A stretch of 64,000 bases of DNA from Magnetospirillum sp. GTDB lineage: Bacteria > Pseudomonadota > Alphaproteobacteria > Rhodospirillales > Magnetospirillaceae. A program made the translations under genes and the position numbers. Shown here piece by piece: positions 9,100-20,351 of this stretch. The notes below the pieces were generated by a model. The model saw nothing but the letters and a program-made list of their open reading frames with translations, did not search any database and was not told where the DNA came from. Every line of letters begins with the position of its first letter. Position 1 is the stretch's first letter. The DNA lies in contig JANQAI010000011.1 of NCBI GenBank assembly GCA_024707145.1, positions 930,001 through 994,000 of the forward strand. The letters run 5' to 3'.

Positions 9100-9647
9100 G
9101 CCCTTACCTCCGGCGAAACGAAGGACACCCTTCCTTCACATAATGATTCGGTGTCTCCGTTGTCGAGATGGGCCAGTTGGGCACGGACATAGCGCGCCAC
9201 CGCCTCGACCTGGGCCGGGGCTGGCTCGGCCGCCTGATAGAGGTTGCGCGTCAGCGCCGCCACCAAGGCCGCATCCCCCTCGCCCAGGGCCTTGTCGTAG
9301 GCGCCGGCACGGCCGTAGAAGGCCTCGGCCATGTGGCGGACGCGCTTGCCGACCCGCAGGTCGGTCACACCCATCTCGCGGAGATTGCGGTCCATGTCGT
9401 CGAACATCCGCTCGACCGTGGCCTGCGCCAGGGATTCCGCCCCGGCACCCGCGCGCCCCAGCCGGCGCATCACCATCCACACATGCAGGATGATCATGTC
9501 GTAGCGGCCTTCCAGGGTATCCGGCACGCCCAACTGCCCATAGAAGGCGGGCTGGCGGGCCTGCTCCACCGCAGCCAGGTAGAGCTCGGCGGCGGCACGC
9601 TCGGTCCGGCGGCGCTGGAAAAAACGGTCGAACAGCATCGGGCGCAT
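9096..9647 (-). CDS. Ubiquinol-cytochrome c chaperone family protein
   Basis: The protein is about 183 residues from ATG 9647 (ATG 9638 is also possible). It begins LFDRFFQRRRTERAAAELYLAAVEQAR and contains QLGVPDTLEGRYDMIILHVWMVMRRL, then VERMFDDMDRNLREMGVTDLRVGKRV and AEAFYGRAGAYDKAL. This is the bacterial form of the CBP3/UQCC1 family, which assists cytochrome bc1 complex assembly in eukaryotes. A role in respiratory complex III biogenesis is inferred from the family. The stop overlaps the start of the DUF177 gene (GTGA). The gene is divergent from bamE. Confidence 0.85.
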   Translation of the reverse strand: MRPMLFDRFFQRRRTERAAAELYLAAVEQARQPAFYGQLGVPDTLEGRYDMIILHVWMVMRRLGRAGAGAESLAQATVERMFDDMDRNLREMGVTDLRVGKRVRHMAEAFYGRAGAYDKALGEGDAALVAALTRNLYQAAEPAPAQVEAVARYVRAQLAHLDNGDTESLCEGRVSFVSPEVRA

Positions 9648-9889
9648 TCCCGGGCTCCAGCCCGGCCTTTCTCTGGTGGAAAGATGACCGGGGGCATACT
9701 GCCCTTCGTCCGGTTCCCACCACGATTCAATACGTTGTTGAGCCCCCCTATCCAGCCGCCCGAGGACCGTTGACCGGAGCCCGGGCACTGGCGGCGCGGA
9801 TCGTTGACAACGCCGCGCCTGGGAGTGCAATGTTGGCCCACACTTTGGCCTCCGGGCCAGCTTCCGTCAATGCTTCGGCTTAGACCTTG

Positions 9890-10367
9890 GTGAAGATCCT
9901 GCTCCGTCCCATCCCCCCCCTTGCCGCTTCCATCGCCTTCGCCCTTGGCTTTGGCCTGCTGGCTGGTGCCTGTACGCCCTCGGTGGACCTGCGGGGCAAC
10001 CTGCCGGCGCCGGAAAGGCTGACGCAGATCACGCCGGGCAAGACCACTCGGGACGAGGTTCAGTCCTTGCTGGGCACCCCCCTCCTCTACCGCCACCTTC
10101 GGCGAGGAGAGCTGGCAGTATATTTCGTCGCGTAGCGAAACGACCGCCTTCTTCAAGCCCGAGGTCAAGGACCGCAAGGTGGTGTCCATCACCTTCGACC
10201 GGTCGGGCGTGGTCAAGGACCTCGTCCAACGCGGCCTCGAGGACGGTATCGCCATCCAGTCGGTGGAGCGCGAAACGCCCAGCGCCGGCAAGGAACTCGG
10301 CATCCTCGAGCAGTTGGTGGGCAATATCGGCAAGTTCTCGAAGGAGCCGGCCGGCACCGGCCCGTGA
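9890..10367 (+). CDS. bamE: Outer membrane assembly lipoprotein BamE/SmpA (reading frame broken)
   Basis: BamE is a small lipoprotein of the outer-membrane beta-barrel assembly complex. The N-terminus has a signal peptide ending in a lipobox, GLLAGAC, with the cysteine to be lipidated near residue 28. The domain ITPGKTTRDEVQSLLGTP follows. After this the frame fails. The expected continuation (TATFGEESWQYISSRSETTA, then FFKPEVKDRKVVSITFDRSG) lies in another frame and runs to the stop at 10365-10367. Removing one C from the C6 run at 10077-10082 restores the whole protein. The start (GTG 9890 or TTG 9887) is uncertain. A terminator follows directly. Confidence 0.8.
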
Positions 10368-10392
10368 CCCTTCGACAACACGCGGGAAAGAA

Positions 10393-10418
10393 AAACCCCG
10401 GCCGCGAGGCCGGGGTTT
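10393..10418. terminator. Bidirectional intrinsic terminator between bamE and hppA
   Basis: An 11-bp perfect stem (10393-10403 with 10408-10418) closes a GCGA loop. It is flanked by A-run and T-run on opposite sides, so it can stop transcription from both convergent genes. Confidence 0.85.
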
Positions 10419-10437
10419 CTTTTTGCCCGAAGGCGGA

Positions 10438-12516
<2,079 letters not shown>

Positions 12517-12699
12517 TGTGTCTTGATCCCCTGAGCAGCTTTATTGACTTTCGTGCCTCGCACATCCGTCCGGCGAAAACTGCTGGTTGGCTGAGAGGAC
12601 AACGCAAGCGCTTGAAAAGTTGCCAGAAGACATGAGGGGATGCAATGAATTGCTCGCCACATTATGCCTTTATGGTAAATGTGCAGCCTTGCCTATGGG

Positions 12700-12725
12700 G
12701 ATAATTGGGATAATTCCAAATTATC
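12700..12725. promoter_or_regulatory. GATAATT palindrome upstream of hppA (candidate operator)
   Basis: Three copies of one heptamer lie in the spacer before hppA: GATAATT at 12700-12706, GATAATT at 12709-12715 and its reverse complement AATTATC at 12719-12725. The last two form a perfect 7-3-7 palindrome in otherwise GC-rich DNA, about 190 bp upstream of the hppA ATG. The remaining spacer shows no gene. Operator function is inferred. Confidence 0.35.
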
Positions 12726-12756
12726 GGAGCTTGAACGAAAGTTCCGCCAGCAAATA

Positions 12757-13227
12757 TCACTTCAGCGACGATTGTTCGATGGATACGTCCTTGACCCATC
12801 CAGGCATGAGAACCTTGTCGCAAATGGTCAGAAGACGGCGGCGGATGGCGGCTCGATCCAATTCGGATGTATCGCGCAGTTGGTAAGGCAGAAAAACCAT
12901 CATGTCTTCAAGGAAGGCATTCTGTAGACGCGGTAAATTCTGGGCGACGATTTCTTTTTTCTCGAACGGAACTTCCAGTCGCAGGATCATTTCGGCCTGC
13001 TTGCGGACTTCGCGGTTCTGCACCACCGGTACGATGAGCAGGCCGAATTCCACATAACTGGGCGGTACCACAACCTTGGGTGCCGCAGGGTTCTCCTTAA
13101 GCGCCGGTGCGTTGCCCATCAGCTGATTGAACCGATCCAGCGGGTCGACCCCCCAGAAATAAAGGCCACCGATGATGGCCCCCACCATCATCAGGAACGC
13201 GATCACCATGAAGATCAAACGGATCAC
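12757..13227 (-). CDS. FliL-like single-pass membrane protein
   Basis: The protein is about 156 residues from GTG 13227, which overlaps the thiL stop (GTGA). A membrane anchor (RLIFMVIAFLMMVGAIIGGL) lies near residues 3-22. It is followed by a linker and a soluble domain with EVPFEKKEIVAQNLPRLQNA, then LEDMMVFLPYQL, then RRRLLTICDKVLMPGWVKDV. This layout and the repeating aliphatic pattern resemble FliL, the flagellar stator-associated protein, but identity is too low by eye to be firm. There is no flagellar context: neighbours are thiL and hppA. A general periplasmic SPFH-like/FliL fold role is all that can be inferred. Confidence 0.55.
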   Translation of the reverse strand: MIRLIFMVIAFLMMVGAIIGGLYFWGVDPLDRFNQLMGNAPALKENPAAPKVVVPPSYVEFGLLIVPVVQNREVRKQAEMILRLEVPFEKKEIVAQNLPRLQNAFLEDMMVFLPYQLRDTSELDRAAIRRRLLTICDKVLMPGWVKDVSIEQSSLK

Positions 13228-14247
13228 GCTTCGGCCCCCTTGCCACTTGCGGAGAAGTGCCGCCATCCGCCCTGGCCGAGGGAAATGGGATGGCCTACCT
13301 GATCACGCACCGTCACCCCCTGCCCTTCGGTGATGACACCGATGGCGGTCACCGCCTCGCCCACCCGCCGCCCCCATTCCTCGATAGCCGGAGTGGCGGC
13401 GGCCGGGGCGGTGAACAGCAACTCGTAATCATCGCCCCCCGTCAGGATGGTGGCAAGCAGCGAGTGATCGGCCGCTAAAGCGGCCTGCGCCGCCGCCGAT
13501 AGAGGCACGGTGGCCGCCTCGACGGTCGCCGCCACCCCGGAAGCCCGGCAGATATGCCCAAGGTCCTGCACCAGCCCGTCGGAAACGTCCATGCCGGCAC
13601 TGGCCACCCCCGGCAAAGCGGCTCCCAAGGACACGCGCGGCCGGGGCAACCGATAACGGTCGGCCAGGAAGGCGATATGCCCATCCCCCAAATCCCCTAA
13701 TTGGCCACGCGCCGCCATGAGGCCGAGCGCGCCGTCCCCCAGGGTGCCGGACAGCCAGATGCGGTCGCCGGGGTGGGCTCCGCTACGCAGAACGGTGCGC
13801 CCCTTGGCGATGCGGCCAAAAGCGGTCAGCGACAGGGTCAACGGTCCGGGGGTGGAAACCGTGTCTCCGCCGATCAATGCCACGTCGAAATAGGCAAGAT
13901 CCTCGCCCAGCCCGTCGGCGAAGCGCCGTATCCAGGCCAGTTCCGTGCCGACGGGAAAGGCGGCAGCCAGCATCACCGCGAAGGGTTTCGCCCCTTTGGC
14001 GGCGAGGTCGGACAGGTTTACCCGGACCAGCTTGCGGGCCACCAGATCGGGCGGATCGTCAGGCAGGAAATGAACCCCCGCCACCATGGAATCCATGGTG
14101 ACGGCGGTTTCGTTTTGCTCGTCGGATGACAGGAGCGCCACATCGTCGGTCAACCCCAGGGCGCCGGGAAAGCCGCGCGCCAGCGGGGCGAACAGGTCGG
14201 CGATGACCTGGAACTCGTCAGCCTGGGGGGGCCGGCGCCGCTCAACG
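13224..14247 (-). CDS. thiL: Thiamine-monophosphate kinase (5' end frame uncertain)
   Basis: ThiL phosphorylates thiamine phosphate to the active diphosphate. Visible family blocks are LTDDVALL and ETAVTMDSMVAGVHF near the start, NLSDLAAKGAKPFAVML, LIGGDTVSTPGPLTLSLTAFG, AGMDVSDGLVQDLGHI and ILTGGDDYELLFTAP. The true N-terminus, DEFQVIADLFAPLARGFPGA, is present in the same frame upstream, but no start codon precedes it in that frame. A TTG at 14247, preceded by GAGGAA, would reach it if the G7 run at 14225-14231 held one more base. Thus a homopolymer error at the 5' end is likely; otherwise TTG 14153 would give a shortened protein. Downstream it overlaps the FliL-like gene. Confidence 0.88.
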
Positions 14248-14253
14248 GTTTCC

Positions 14254-14752
14254 TCAGGACGGGCGGGACGCGCCGCTCTCGAACTCGTCGGCGCGCAGAA
14301 CGCGAGCGATCTTGTCGAGCACGGCGTTCACCATCTTGGGCTCGGGGCCGGCGTAGAACGCATGGGCCACATCCACGAACTCGGTGATGACCACCCGCGC
14401 CGGGGTCTGCGGCCGAGCCTTCAGGCTCGAAGGCGCCGGCGCGCAGAATGGCGCGCAGCACCGCCTCCAGCCGGTCGACGGTCCAGTCGCGGGCCAGCGC
14501 ATGACCAATCATCTCGTCCAGCAGTTCCCCTTCCGCGGTGGCGCCGAGCACCAGCAGGGTCACCAGTTCGCCATCGGGCTCGGCCAGCCGGGCCGGCGGC
14601 TCGTCGGCCTGACGCTGGCGGAACTCGTCGATGGCCTGTTGGGCGCTAACGCCGGTGATCTCCATGGAATACAGCGCCTGCACCGCGGCGAGGCGGGCGG
14701 CGGAACGGCGGGCGGCATTGGGGTTGGGTTTACGCACTTGGGCTTTGCTCAC
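14254..14752 (-). CDS. nusB: Transcription antitermination factor NusB (reading frame broken)
   Basis: NusB binds rRNA boxA with S10 to prevent premature termination. The frame from GTG 14752 gives [20 protein letters not shown] and [17 protein letters not shown]. It then slips, and the second half ([18 protein letters not shown], then [16 protein letters not shown]) continues in another frame to the stop at 14254. The coding strand reads GAGCCTGAAG where GAGCTGAAG would keep the frame, that is one extra base at 14424-14425. Three other genes here share this same context. The GTG start overlaps the ribH stop. An intact gene is expected in the living cell, since nusB follows ribH in most proteobacteria. 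Confidence 0.88.
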
Positions 14753-15207
14753 CGGGAAAGTTTGAGGGCGCGCTTGAGATCAAGCATGCGGAGACAGGCG
14801 CGGGCCGCCTGCCCACCCAGGTTCTTGCGGGCGGGGTCGGCGCGGTTCAAGGCCTGCGCTTCGTTATGGACGGTCAGGACACCCGAACCGACGGCCAGGC
14901 GGTGGCGCACCGCCACCTCGCTGCAACCGTTCACGCAGGCGGTGGAGACGTGATGGTAATGGTCGCTCTCGCCGCGGATGGCTGTACCCAGCAGGACGAA
15001 GCCATCGTAGCGGACCTCGGCGGTGCCCATCTCCTGGGCGGTGGCGAACATTTCCAGCGCAACGGGCAATTCCAGGATGCCGGGGATGGTCACCTTGTCC
15101 CAGGCCACGCCGGCCGCCTCCAGGGTCTGGGAGGCGCCCGCCAACAGCATATCGGCCAGGTGATCATAGAAACGCGCCTCGATGATCAGGACGCGGGTGT
15201 CGCTCAT
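14749..15207 (-). CDS. ribH: 6,7-dimethyl-8-ribityllumazine synthase
   Basis: The 152-residue enzyme condenses 5-amino-6-ribitylaminouracil with 3,4-dihydroxybutanone phosphate in the next-to-last step of riboflavin synthesis. LIIEARFYDHLADMLLAGA, VTIPGILELPVAL and VLLGTAIRGESDHYHHVS are diagnostic, and the HYHHVS block holds the catalytic histidine. VGSGVLTVHNEAQALNRAD follows. It lies 17 bp after ribBX and overlaps nusB by GTGA, within a riboflavin operon. Length and motifs are intact. Confidence 0.96.
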   Translation of the reverse strand: MSDTRVLIIEARFYDHLADMLLAGASQTLEAAGVAWDKVTIPGILELPVALEMFATAQEMGTAEVRYDGFVLLGTAIRGESDHYHHVSTACVNGCSEVAVRHRLAVGSGVLTVHNEAQALNRADPARKNLGGQAARACLRMLDLKRALKLSR

Positions 15208-15224
15208 GGGTGCACCTTTCGCCG

Positions 15225-16325
15225 TCAGGCGACCGGAATCGGCCGCTGCTCGACCACTTCCAGGCCGAAGCCCTCCAGGCCGATGATGGTCTTCTTGTGA
15301 TTGGACAACAGGATCATCTTGTCGATACCCAGGTCCAGCAGGATCTGCGCGCCGACGCCGTAATCCCGCAGTTCGGCGCCCACGGGGCGGGAATCCAACT
15401 GTGCGCGAACGCGGTCGGACAGGCTGGTGGGGCGCGGCTCGCGCACCAGCACCACCACGCCACGGCCGTGTTCGGCGATCATCTCCATGGCGGAATGAAG
15501 CTCGCCGGCCTTGCCCGAGCCCTGGTCGCCCAGCACGTCGTCCAGGATGTTGACGGCATGGACGCGCACCATCACCGGCTCAGCGCCGGCAACCTCGCCC
15601 TTCACCAGGGCGATATGCTCGGCATAGGAGGCCTGGTTGACATAGACCACCATGCGCCAGTCGCCGCCCCACTTGGAACGGAACGGCGCCTCCACCTCGC
15701 GCCGCACGATCTTGTCGTGGCGGCGACGATAGGCGATGAGGTCGGCAATGGTGGCGATCTTCAAACCGTGGAACTGGGCGAATTTCACCAGATCGGGCAT
15801 GCGCGCCATGGTGCCGTCGTCATTCATGATCTCGCAGATCACGCCCGACGGATTGAGACCGGCCAGCCGCGAGATATCCACCGCCGCCTCGGTATGGCCG
15901 GCACGCACCAGCACGCCGCCGTCGCGCGCCATCAGCGGGAAGACATGGCCGGGGGTGACGATGTCCTGCGGTCCCCTCTCGGGGTCGATGGCCACCTGGA
16001 TGGTGCGGGCGCGGTCGGCCGCCGAAATCCCGGTGGTGACTCCTTCCTTCGCCTCGATGGAGACGGTGAAGGCGGTCTGCATGCGAGTGCCGTTGTCCGG
16101 GCTCATGGGCTTCAGGCCCAAATGCTCGCAACGGTTCCGGGTCATGGACAGGCAGATCAGGCCACGGCCGTAGCGCGCCATGAAATTGATGGCTTCGGGC
16201 GTGGCCATCTGTGCCGGAATCACCAGATCGCCCTCGTTCTCGCGGTCCTCGTCATCCACCAGGATGAACATGCGGCCCGACCGGGCTTCCTCGATGATCT
16301 CCTCGATAGAGGAGAGGGAGGTCAT
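15225..16325 (-). CDS. ribB: 3,4-dihydroxy-2-butanone-4-phosphate synthase with degenerate RibA-like domain (RibBX type)
   Basis: The protein has 366 residues. The first about 200 are an intact RibB: VDDEDRENEGDLVIPAQ, YGRGLICLSMTRNRCEHLGL, GHVFPLMARDGGVLVRAGHT and CEIMNDDGTMARMPDL. It converts ribulose 5-phosphate to the four-carbon unit of riboflavin. The remainder aligns with GTP cyclohydrolase II, but the zinc-binding region that should hold three cysteines reads RVHAVNILDDVLGDQGSG, with none. The C-terminal half is therefore probably not a GTP cyclohydrolase, as in the alphaproteobacterial RibBX proteins. A true RibA must be encoded elsewhere. It sits between ribE and ribH. Confidence 0.92.
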   Translation of the reverse strand: MTSLSSIEEIIEEARSGRMFILVDDEDRENEGDLVIPAQMATPEAINFMARYGRGLICLSMTRNRCEHLGLKPMSPDNGTRMQTAFTVSIEAKEGVTTGISAADRARTIQVAIDPERGPQDIVTPGHVFPLMARDGGVLVRAGHTEAAVDISRLAGLNPSGVICEIMNDDGTMARMPDLVKFAQFHGLKIATIADLIAYRRRHDKIVRREVEAPFRSKWGGDWRMVVYVNQASYAEHIALVKGEVAGAEPVMVRVHAVNILDDVLGDQGSGKAGELHSAMEMIAEHGRGVVVLVREPRPTSLSDRVRAQLDSRPVGAELRDYGVGAQILLDLGIDKMILLSNHKKTIIGLEGFGLEVVEQRPIPVA

Positions 16326-16348
16326 GGTACTCGGACGACGCCACCGGC

Positions 16349-16942
16349 CTAATCCCTTTCCAGAAGGCGGGCAACATAGCGCGCGAGCATGTCGATTTCC
16401 ATATTCACGCGGCTTCCTTCCCGGTACTGGCCGAAGGTGGTCACCGCCTGCGTGTGGGGAATGACGTTGATGCCGAAGGTGCGCCCGTCAACCTCGTTGA
16501 CGGTCAGCGACACGCCGTCCAGCGCCACCGAACCCTTGGGCGCGACGAACTTCGCCAGTGCGGCCGGCGCCTCGAAGGTGAAGCGCAGGGATTCGTTTTC
16601 CGGGCGGATGGACACCACGCGGGCAACGCCGTCCACATGGCCGGACACGATGTGGCCGCCCAGTTCGTCGCCCACCTTGCAGGCCCGCTCCAGATTGACC
16701 TTGCTGCCCACCGTCCAGTCGCCCAGGGTGGTCTTGGACAGGGTTTCGTCGGAAGCCTGGATGACGTAGTAGTCCGGCCCGATCTCGATCACCGTCAGAC
16801 AGACACCGTTATGGGCAATGGAGGCGCCGATCTCGACGGTGCTCAGGTCGTAATGGGTGGCGATCTCGAAGCGGGCATCCTGCCCCTGGCCCCGGACAAC
16901 CCGGCGCACGTCTCCCAAATCGGTGACGATGCCTGTGAACAT
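16349..16942 (-). CDS. ribE: Riboflavin synthase alpha chain
   Basis: The 197-residue enzyme dismutates two lumazines to riboflavin. It starts MFTGIVTDLGDV at ATG 16942; earlier codons in the same frame belong to ribD. Two tandem lumazine-binding repeats are visible. The first has ASIAHNGVCLTVIEIG and GGHIVSGHVDGVA. The second has GSVALDGVSLTVNEVDG and INVIPHTQAVTTFG. It follows ribD by 13 bp and precedes ribBX by 23 bp, all on the minus strand. Length is normal for the trimeric enzyme and no disruption is visible. Confidence 0.95.
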   Translation of the reverse strand: MFTGIVTDLGDVRRVVRGQGQDARFEIATHYDLSTVEIGASIAHNGVCLTVIEIGPDYYVIQASDETLSKTTLGDWTVGSKVNLERACKVGDELGGHIVSGHVDGVARVVSIRPENESLRFTFEAPAALAKFVAPKGSVALDGVSLTVNEVDGRTFGINVIPHTQAVTTFGQYREGSRVNMEIDMLARYVARLLERD

Positions 16943-16955
16943 CGGCCCGTACTCC

Positions 16956-18070
16956 TTAGATTTTCTTATAAATTTCCATGACGTCCTCGCCGATGGGGCG
17001 GACGTCGAGGCGTTCGAAGCGGGGCGTCTGCGCCAAGTGATCGACGCCGAAGGCCACCGCCGCCGGCAGGCCATCGCCGCCGATCAGGCGAGCCGAGCGG
17101 AACCACACCAGCCGATCCACCAGCCCGGCCCGCAGCAGGCCGGCGGCCAGATGGGCGCCCCCTTCCACCAGTACGCGGGTGACGCCGCTTTCCGCCAGCA
17201 CCATCAAGGCAGCCCCCAGATCGACGGTGTGATCGGGGCCTTCCGGCACCTCCACCACGTCGACACCGCATTCCTGAAAAGCCTCGACCCTGGCGGCGTC
17301 GCCATCCTCAAGGGTCAGCAGCCAAGTGGGAATTTCGTTGGCGCTGGCCACCAGTTGGCTGGTCAGCGGCAAGCGCAGGCGCCCATCCACCACCACGCGC
17401 ACCGGCGAACGGTCCTCCAGGCCGGGCAGCCGGCAGGTCAGCTCGGGGTCGTCGGCCAGGGCGGTGCCGCTGCCCACCATGATGACGTCGTGCTCGGCGC
17501 GCAGCAGATGGGCGGCATGGCGCGCCTGCTCGCCAGTGATCCATTTGCTTTCGCCGCTATGGGTGGCGATGCGGCCGTCCAGGCTGGAGGCCAGCTTGAG
17601 GGTGACCAGCGGCCGTCCTTCGCGCACTTTCAGGAAGAAGCCGGCGTTCAACTCGCTCGCCTCGTCGGCGCCGACGCCGACGGTGACGTCGATGCCGGCT
17701 TGGCGCAGCAGCGCCAGACCTCGGCCGGATACGCGCGGATCGCTGTCCTCGACGGCCACCACCACCCGGGCGACGCCGGCCTGGACCAGCGCCTCGGCGC
17801 AAGGGGGGTTTTGCCGTGGTGGGAACAGGGCTCCAGCGTGACGTAGACGGTGGCGCCGCGCGCGCCCTCCCCAGCCATGGCCAGGGCCTCGGTCTCGGCA
17901 TGGGGACGGCCGCCCGGCTGAGTCCAGCCGCGCCCGATGACGCGATCGTCCTTGACGATGACGCATCCCACCGCGGGATTGGGCCACACATTGCCGAGGC
18001 CGCGCCGGGCCAAGCCCAGCGCCGCCAGCATGTGGGCGCGATCCCTATCAGTCGTCGTCGTGGCTGCCAC
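16956..18070 (-). CDS. ribD: Bifunctional riboflavin deaminase/reductase RibD (reading frame broken)
   Basis: The N-terminal deaminase domain has the zinc motifs PHAETEAL and [12 protein letters not shown]. The C-terminal reductase domain shows [20 protein letters not shown] and [15 protein letters not shown]. Together they convert the first pyrimidine intermediate of riboflavin synthesis. The two halves lie in different frames. The deaminase frame slips after GKTP, and adding one base to the G6 run at 17803-17808 restores [21 protein letters not shown] homopolymer error is the simplest reading. The GTG start at 18070 overlaps the nrdR end by 23 bp; ATG 18031 is an alternative but would cut into the domain. 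Confidence 0.88.
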
Positions 18071-18515
18071 CCACCATCTTTCCCAAGAAGTCCTCGAAGT
18101 CCTTGGCTTCGCGGAAATTACGATAGACCGAGGCGTAACGGACGTAGGCGACCTTGTCCAGGTCCATCAGCACGTCCATTACCAGCTCGCCGATGTACTT
18201 GGACGGCACCTCGTTCTCGCCCATGCTTTCCAGCCGGCGGTGGATGCCGTTGGCGATGCGCTCGATCTGCTCCTCGTCCACTGGGCGCTTGCGCAGCGCG
18301 ATCCGCAGCGACTTGACCAGCTTCTCGCGGTCGAAGGGGATGCGCCCGCCATCCTTCTTGATGACCACCAGATCGCGAATCTGCACCCGCTCGAAGGTGG
18401 TGAAGCGCGAGCCGCAGGCAGGGCAGGAACGGCGGCGGCGGATGGCCGAATTGTCTTCGGTCGGCCGTGAATCCTTCACCTGGGTATCATCATGGCCACA
18501 GAACGGACAACGCAT
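18048..18515 (-). CDS. nrdR: Transcriptional repressor NrdR
   Basis: The 155-residue protein is the ATP-cone repressor of ribonucleotide reductase genes. The N-terminal zinc ribbon is [20 protein letters not shown] with [14 protein letters not shown] following. The ATP-cone begins at [20 protein letters not shown] and extends through [19 protein letters not shown]. It acts on DNA in answer to dATP/ATP level. It lies between glyA (59 bp spacer) and ribD (overlap), a common glyA-nrdR-rib order in alphaproteobacteria. No NrdR box was confidently found in the window. Confidence 0.96.
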   Translation of the reverse strand: MRCPFCGHDDTQVKDSRPTEDNSAIRRRRSCPACGSRFTTFERVQIRDLVVIKKDGGRIPFDREKLVKSLRIALRKRPVDEEQIERIANGIHRRLESMGENEVPSKYIGELVMDVLMDLDKVAYVRYASVYRNFREAKDFEDFLGKMVGGSHDDD

Positions 18516-18574
18516 CAGAGCTTCCCCCTAAAGTGCGGCGGAGCCCCTCCCCCGGAGCGGCTCCGCCCACCGCG

Positions 18575-19853
18575 TTACGAATAGATCGGAAACCGGCGGC
18601 ACAGCTCCGCCACTTCCGCCCGAGCCTTGGCTTCGGCGGCCGAATTGTCCTCGGGATTGGCGGCCAGGCCGTCCAGCACGTCGCCGATCAGCTCGCCCAC
18701 TTTCTTGAATTCCTCGACACCGAAACCGCGGGTGGTGGCCGCAGGCGTGCCCAGACGCACGCCCGAGGTGATGGTCGGCTTCTCGGGGTCGAACGGAATG
18801 CCGTTCTTGTTGCAGGTCATGCCGGCGTGCTCCAGGCTCGCCTCGGCGGCCTTGCCGGTCAGCTTCTTGGGGCGCAGGTCCACCAGCATGAGATGGGAAT
18901 CGGTGCCGCCCGACACGATGGCCAAGCCACGGCGCACCAGCGTCTCGGCCAGGGCCTTGGCATTGTCCACCACCTGGTGGGCATAGGCCTTGAACTCGGG
19001 CTGCAACGCCTCGCCGAAGGCCACCGCCTTGCCGGCGATCACGTGCATCAGCGGGCCGCCCTGGATGCCGGGGAAAATGGCCGAGTTGATCTTCTTGGCG
19101 ATCGCCTCGTCATTGGTCAGGATCATGCCGCCGCGCGGGCCGCGCAAGGTCTTGTGGGTGGTGGTGGTCACCACGTGGGCGTGCGGGAACGGGCTGGGAT
19201 AGGCGCCGCCGGCCACCAGGCCGGCAAAGTGCGCCATGTCCACCATGAACAGCGCCCCCACCTCGTCGGCGATCTTGCGGAAGCGGGCGAAGTCGATGGC
19301 GCGCGGGTAGGCCGAACCGCCGGCGATGATCAGTTTCGGCTTGTGCTCCTTGGCCAGGGCCTCGACCTCGTCGAAATCCACCAGGGCGTCCTGCAGGCGC
19401 ACACCGTACTGCACCGCCTTGAACCACTTGCCCGACTGGTTGGGGGCGGCACCGTGGGTCAGGTGGCCGCCGGCGGCCAGCGACATGCCCATGATGGTGT
19501 CGCCCGGCTGCACCAGCGCCATGAACACGCCCTGGTTGGCCTGCGAGCCCGAGCTGGGCTGGACGTTGGCGAACTGACAGCCGAACAGCTGCTTGGCACG
19601 GTCGATGGCCAGTTGCTCGACGATGTCGACGAACTCGCAGCCGCCGTAATAGCGCTTACCCGGATAACCCTCGGCGTACTTGTTGGTCAGGACCGAACCC
19701 TGGGCCTCGAGCACGGCGCGCGACACGATGTTCTCGGAAGCGATCAGCTCGATCTGATCCTGCTGGCGCTTCAGGCTCCTGGGAGACGGCGGCGAACACG
19801 TCGGCGTCACGCTCGGCCAGCGGAGTGCGGAAGAAGGACTGGGTTGCGGTCAT
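18575..19853 (-). CDS. glyA: Serine hydroxymethyltransferase (reading frame broken)
   Basis: GlyA interconverts serine and glycine using PLP and tetrahydrofolate. The main part is clear: [35 protein letters not shown] and [18 protein letters not shown], which holds the PLP lysine. The first 26 residues from ATG 19853 ([20 protein letters not shown]) are in another frame. The coding strand has GAGCCTGAAG at the join where GAGCTGAAG (Glu-Leu-Lys) is expected, one extra base at 19774-19775. This is the same context as in nusB, parC and rsh. With the repair the protein is about 426 residues, the normal size. It lies 48 bp after rpiB. Confidence 0.92.
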
Positions 19854-19901
19854 CGGAAGTCTTTCGTGAAAGGTCTAATGGGCGTGAATTGAAGTGGCGG
19901 G

Positions 19902-20351
19902 TCAGCGCTGGCCGTTCTCGGCCAGCTTGGCGACACGGTGGGCGTGCCGTCCGCCCTCGAACTGGGTGGACAGGAAGATGTCCAGGCAATCCTTGGCGAT
20001 CTCGGAACCGATGGTGCGGCCGCCGAAAACCACCACGTTGGCATCGTTGTGCAAGCGGCACATGCGCGCGCCATAGGCGTCGTGGATCAGTGCGGCGCGC
20101 ACGTGGGCGAAACGATTGGCGGCGATGGAGATGCCGATGCCCGAGCCGCAGATCAGCACGCCGCGCGCCGCCTTGCCCTGAGCCAGCGCCTCGGCCATGG
20201 CCACGGCGAAATCGGGGTAATCCACCGACTGCGCGCCATCGGTACCCAGGTCCAGCACGGCATATCCCTTGCCGCCGAGATGCTCGGCCAGCAGCATCTT
20301 CATCTCGACGCCGCCGTGATCCGAGGCCAGCGCGATGGTTTCCTTGGTCAT
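19902..20351 (-). CDS. rpiB: Ribose-5-phosphate isomerase B
   Basis: The 149-residue protein is of the RpiB/LacAB family, which interconverts ribose 5-phosphate and ribulose 5-phosphate. IALASDHGGVEMKMLLAEHL near the start, VDYPDFAVAMAEA, GVLICGSGIGISIAANRF (with the catalytic cysteine) and RLHNDANVVVFGGRTIG are all typical. Ribulose 5-phosphate is also a riboflavin precursor, which suits its place at the head of a glyA-nrdR-rib run. ATG 20351 is the start. It is divergent from mucR across a 341-bp spacer. Confidence 0.95.
   Translation of the reverse strand: MTKETIALASDHGGVEMKMLLAEHLGGKGYAVLDLGTDGAQSVDYPDFAVAMAEALAQGKAARGVLICGSGIGISIAANRFAHVRAALIHDAYGARMCRLHNDANVVVFGGRTIGSEIAKDCLDIFLSTQFEGGRHAHRVAKLAENGQR

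Noticed and set aside
12679..12927. An 82-codon plus-strand frame in the hppA upstream region
   Set aside because: More than half overlaps the 3' end of the FliL-like gene on the other strand, and it has no ribosome binding site or family likeness.
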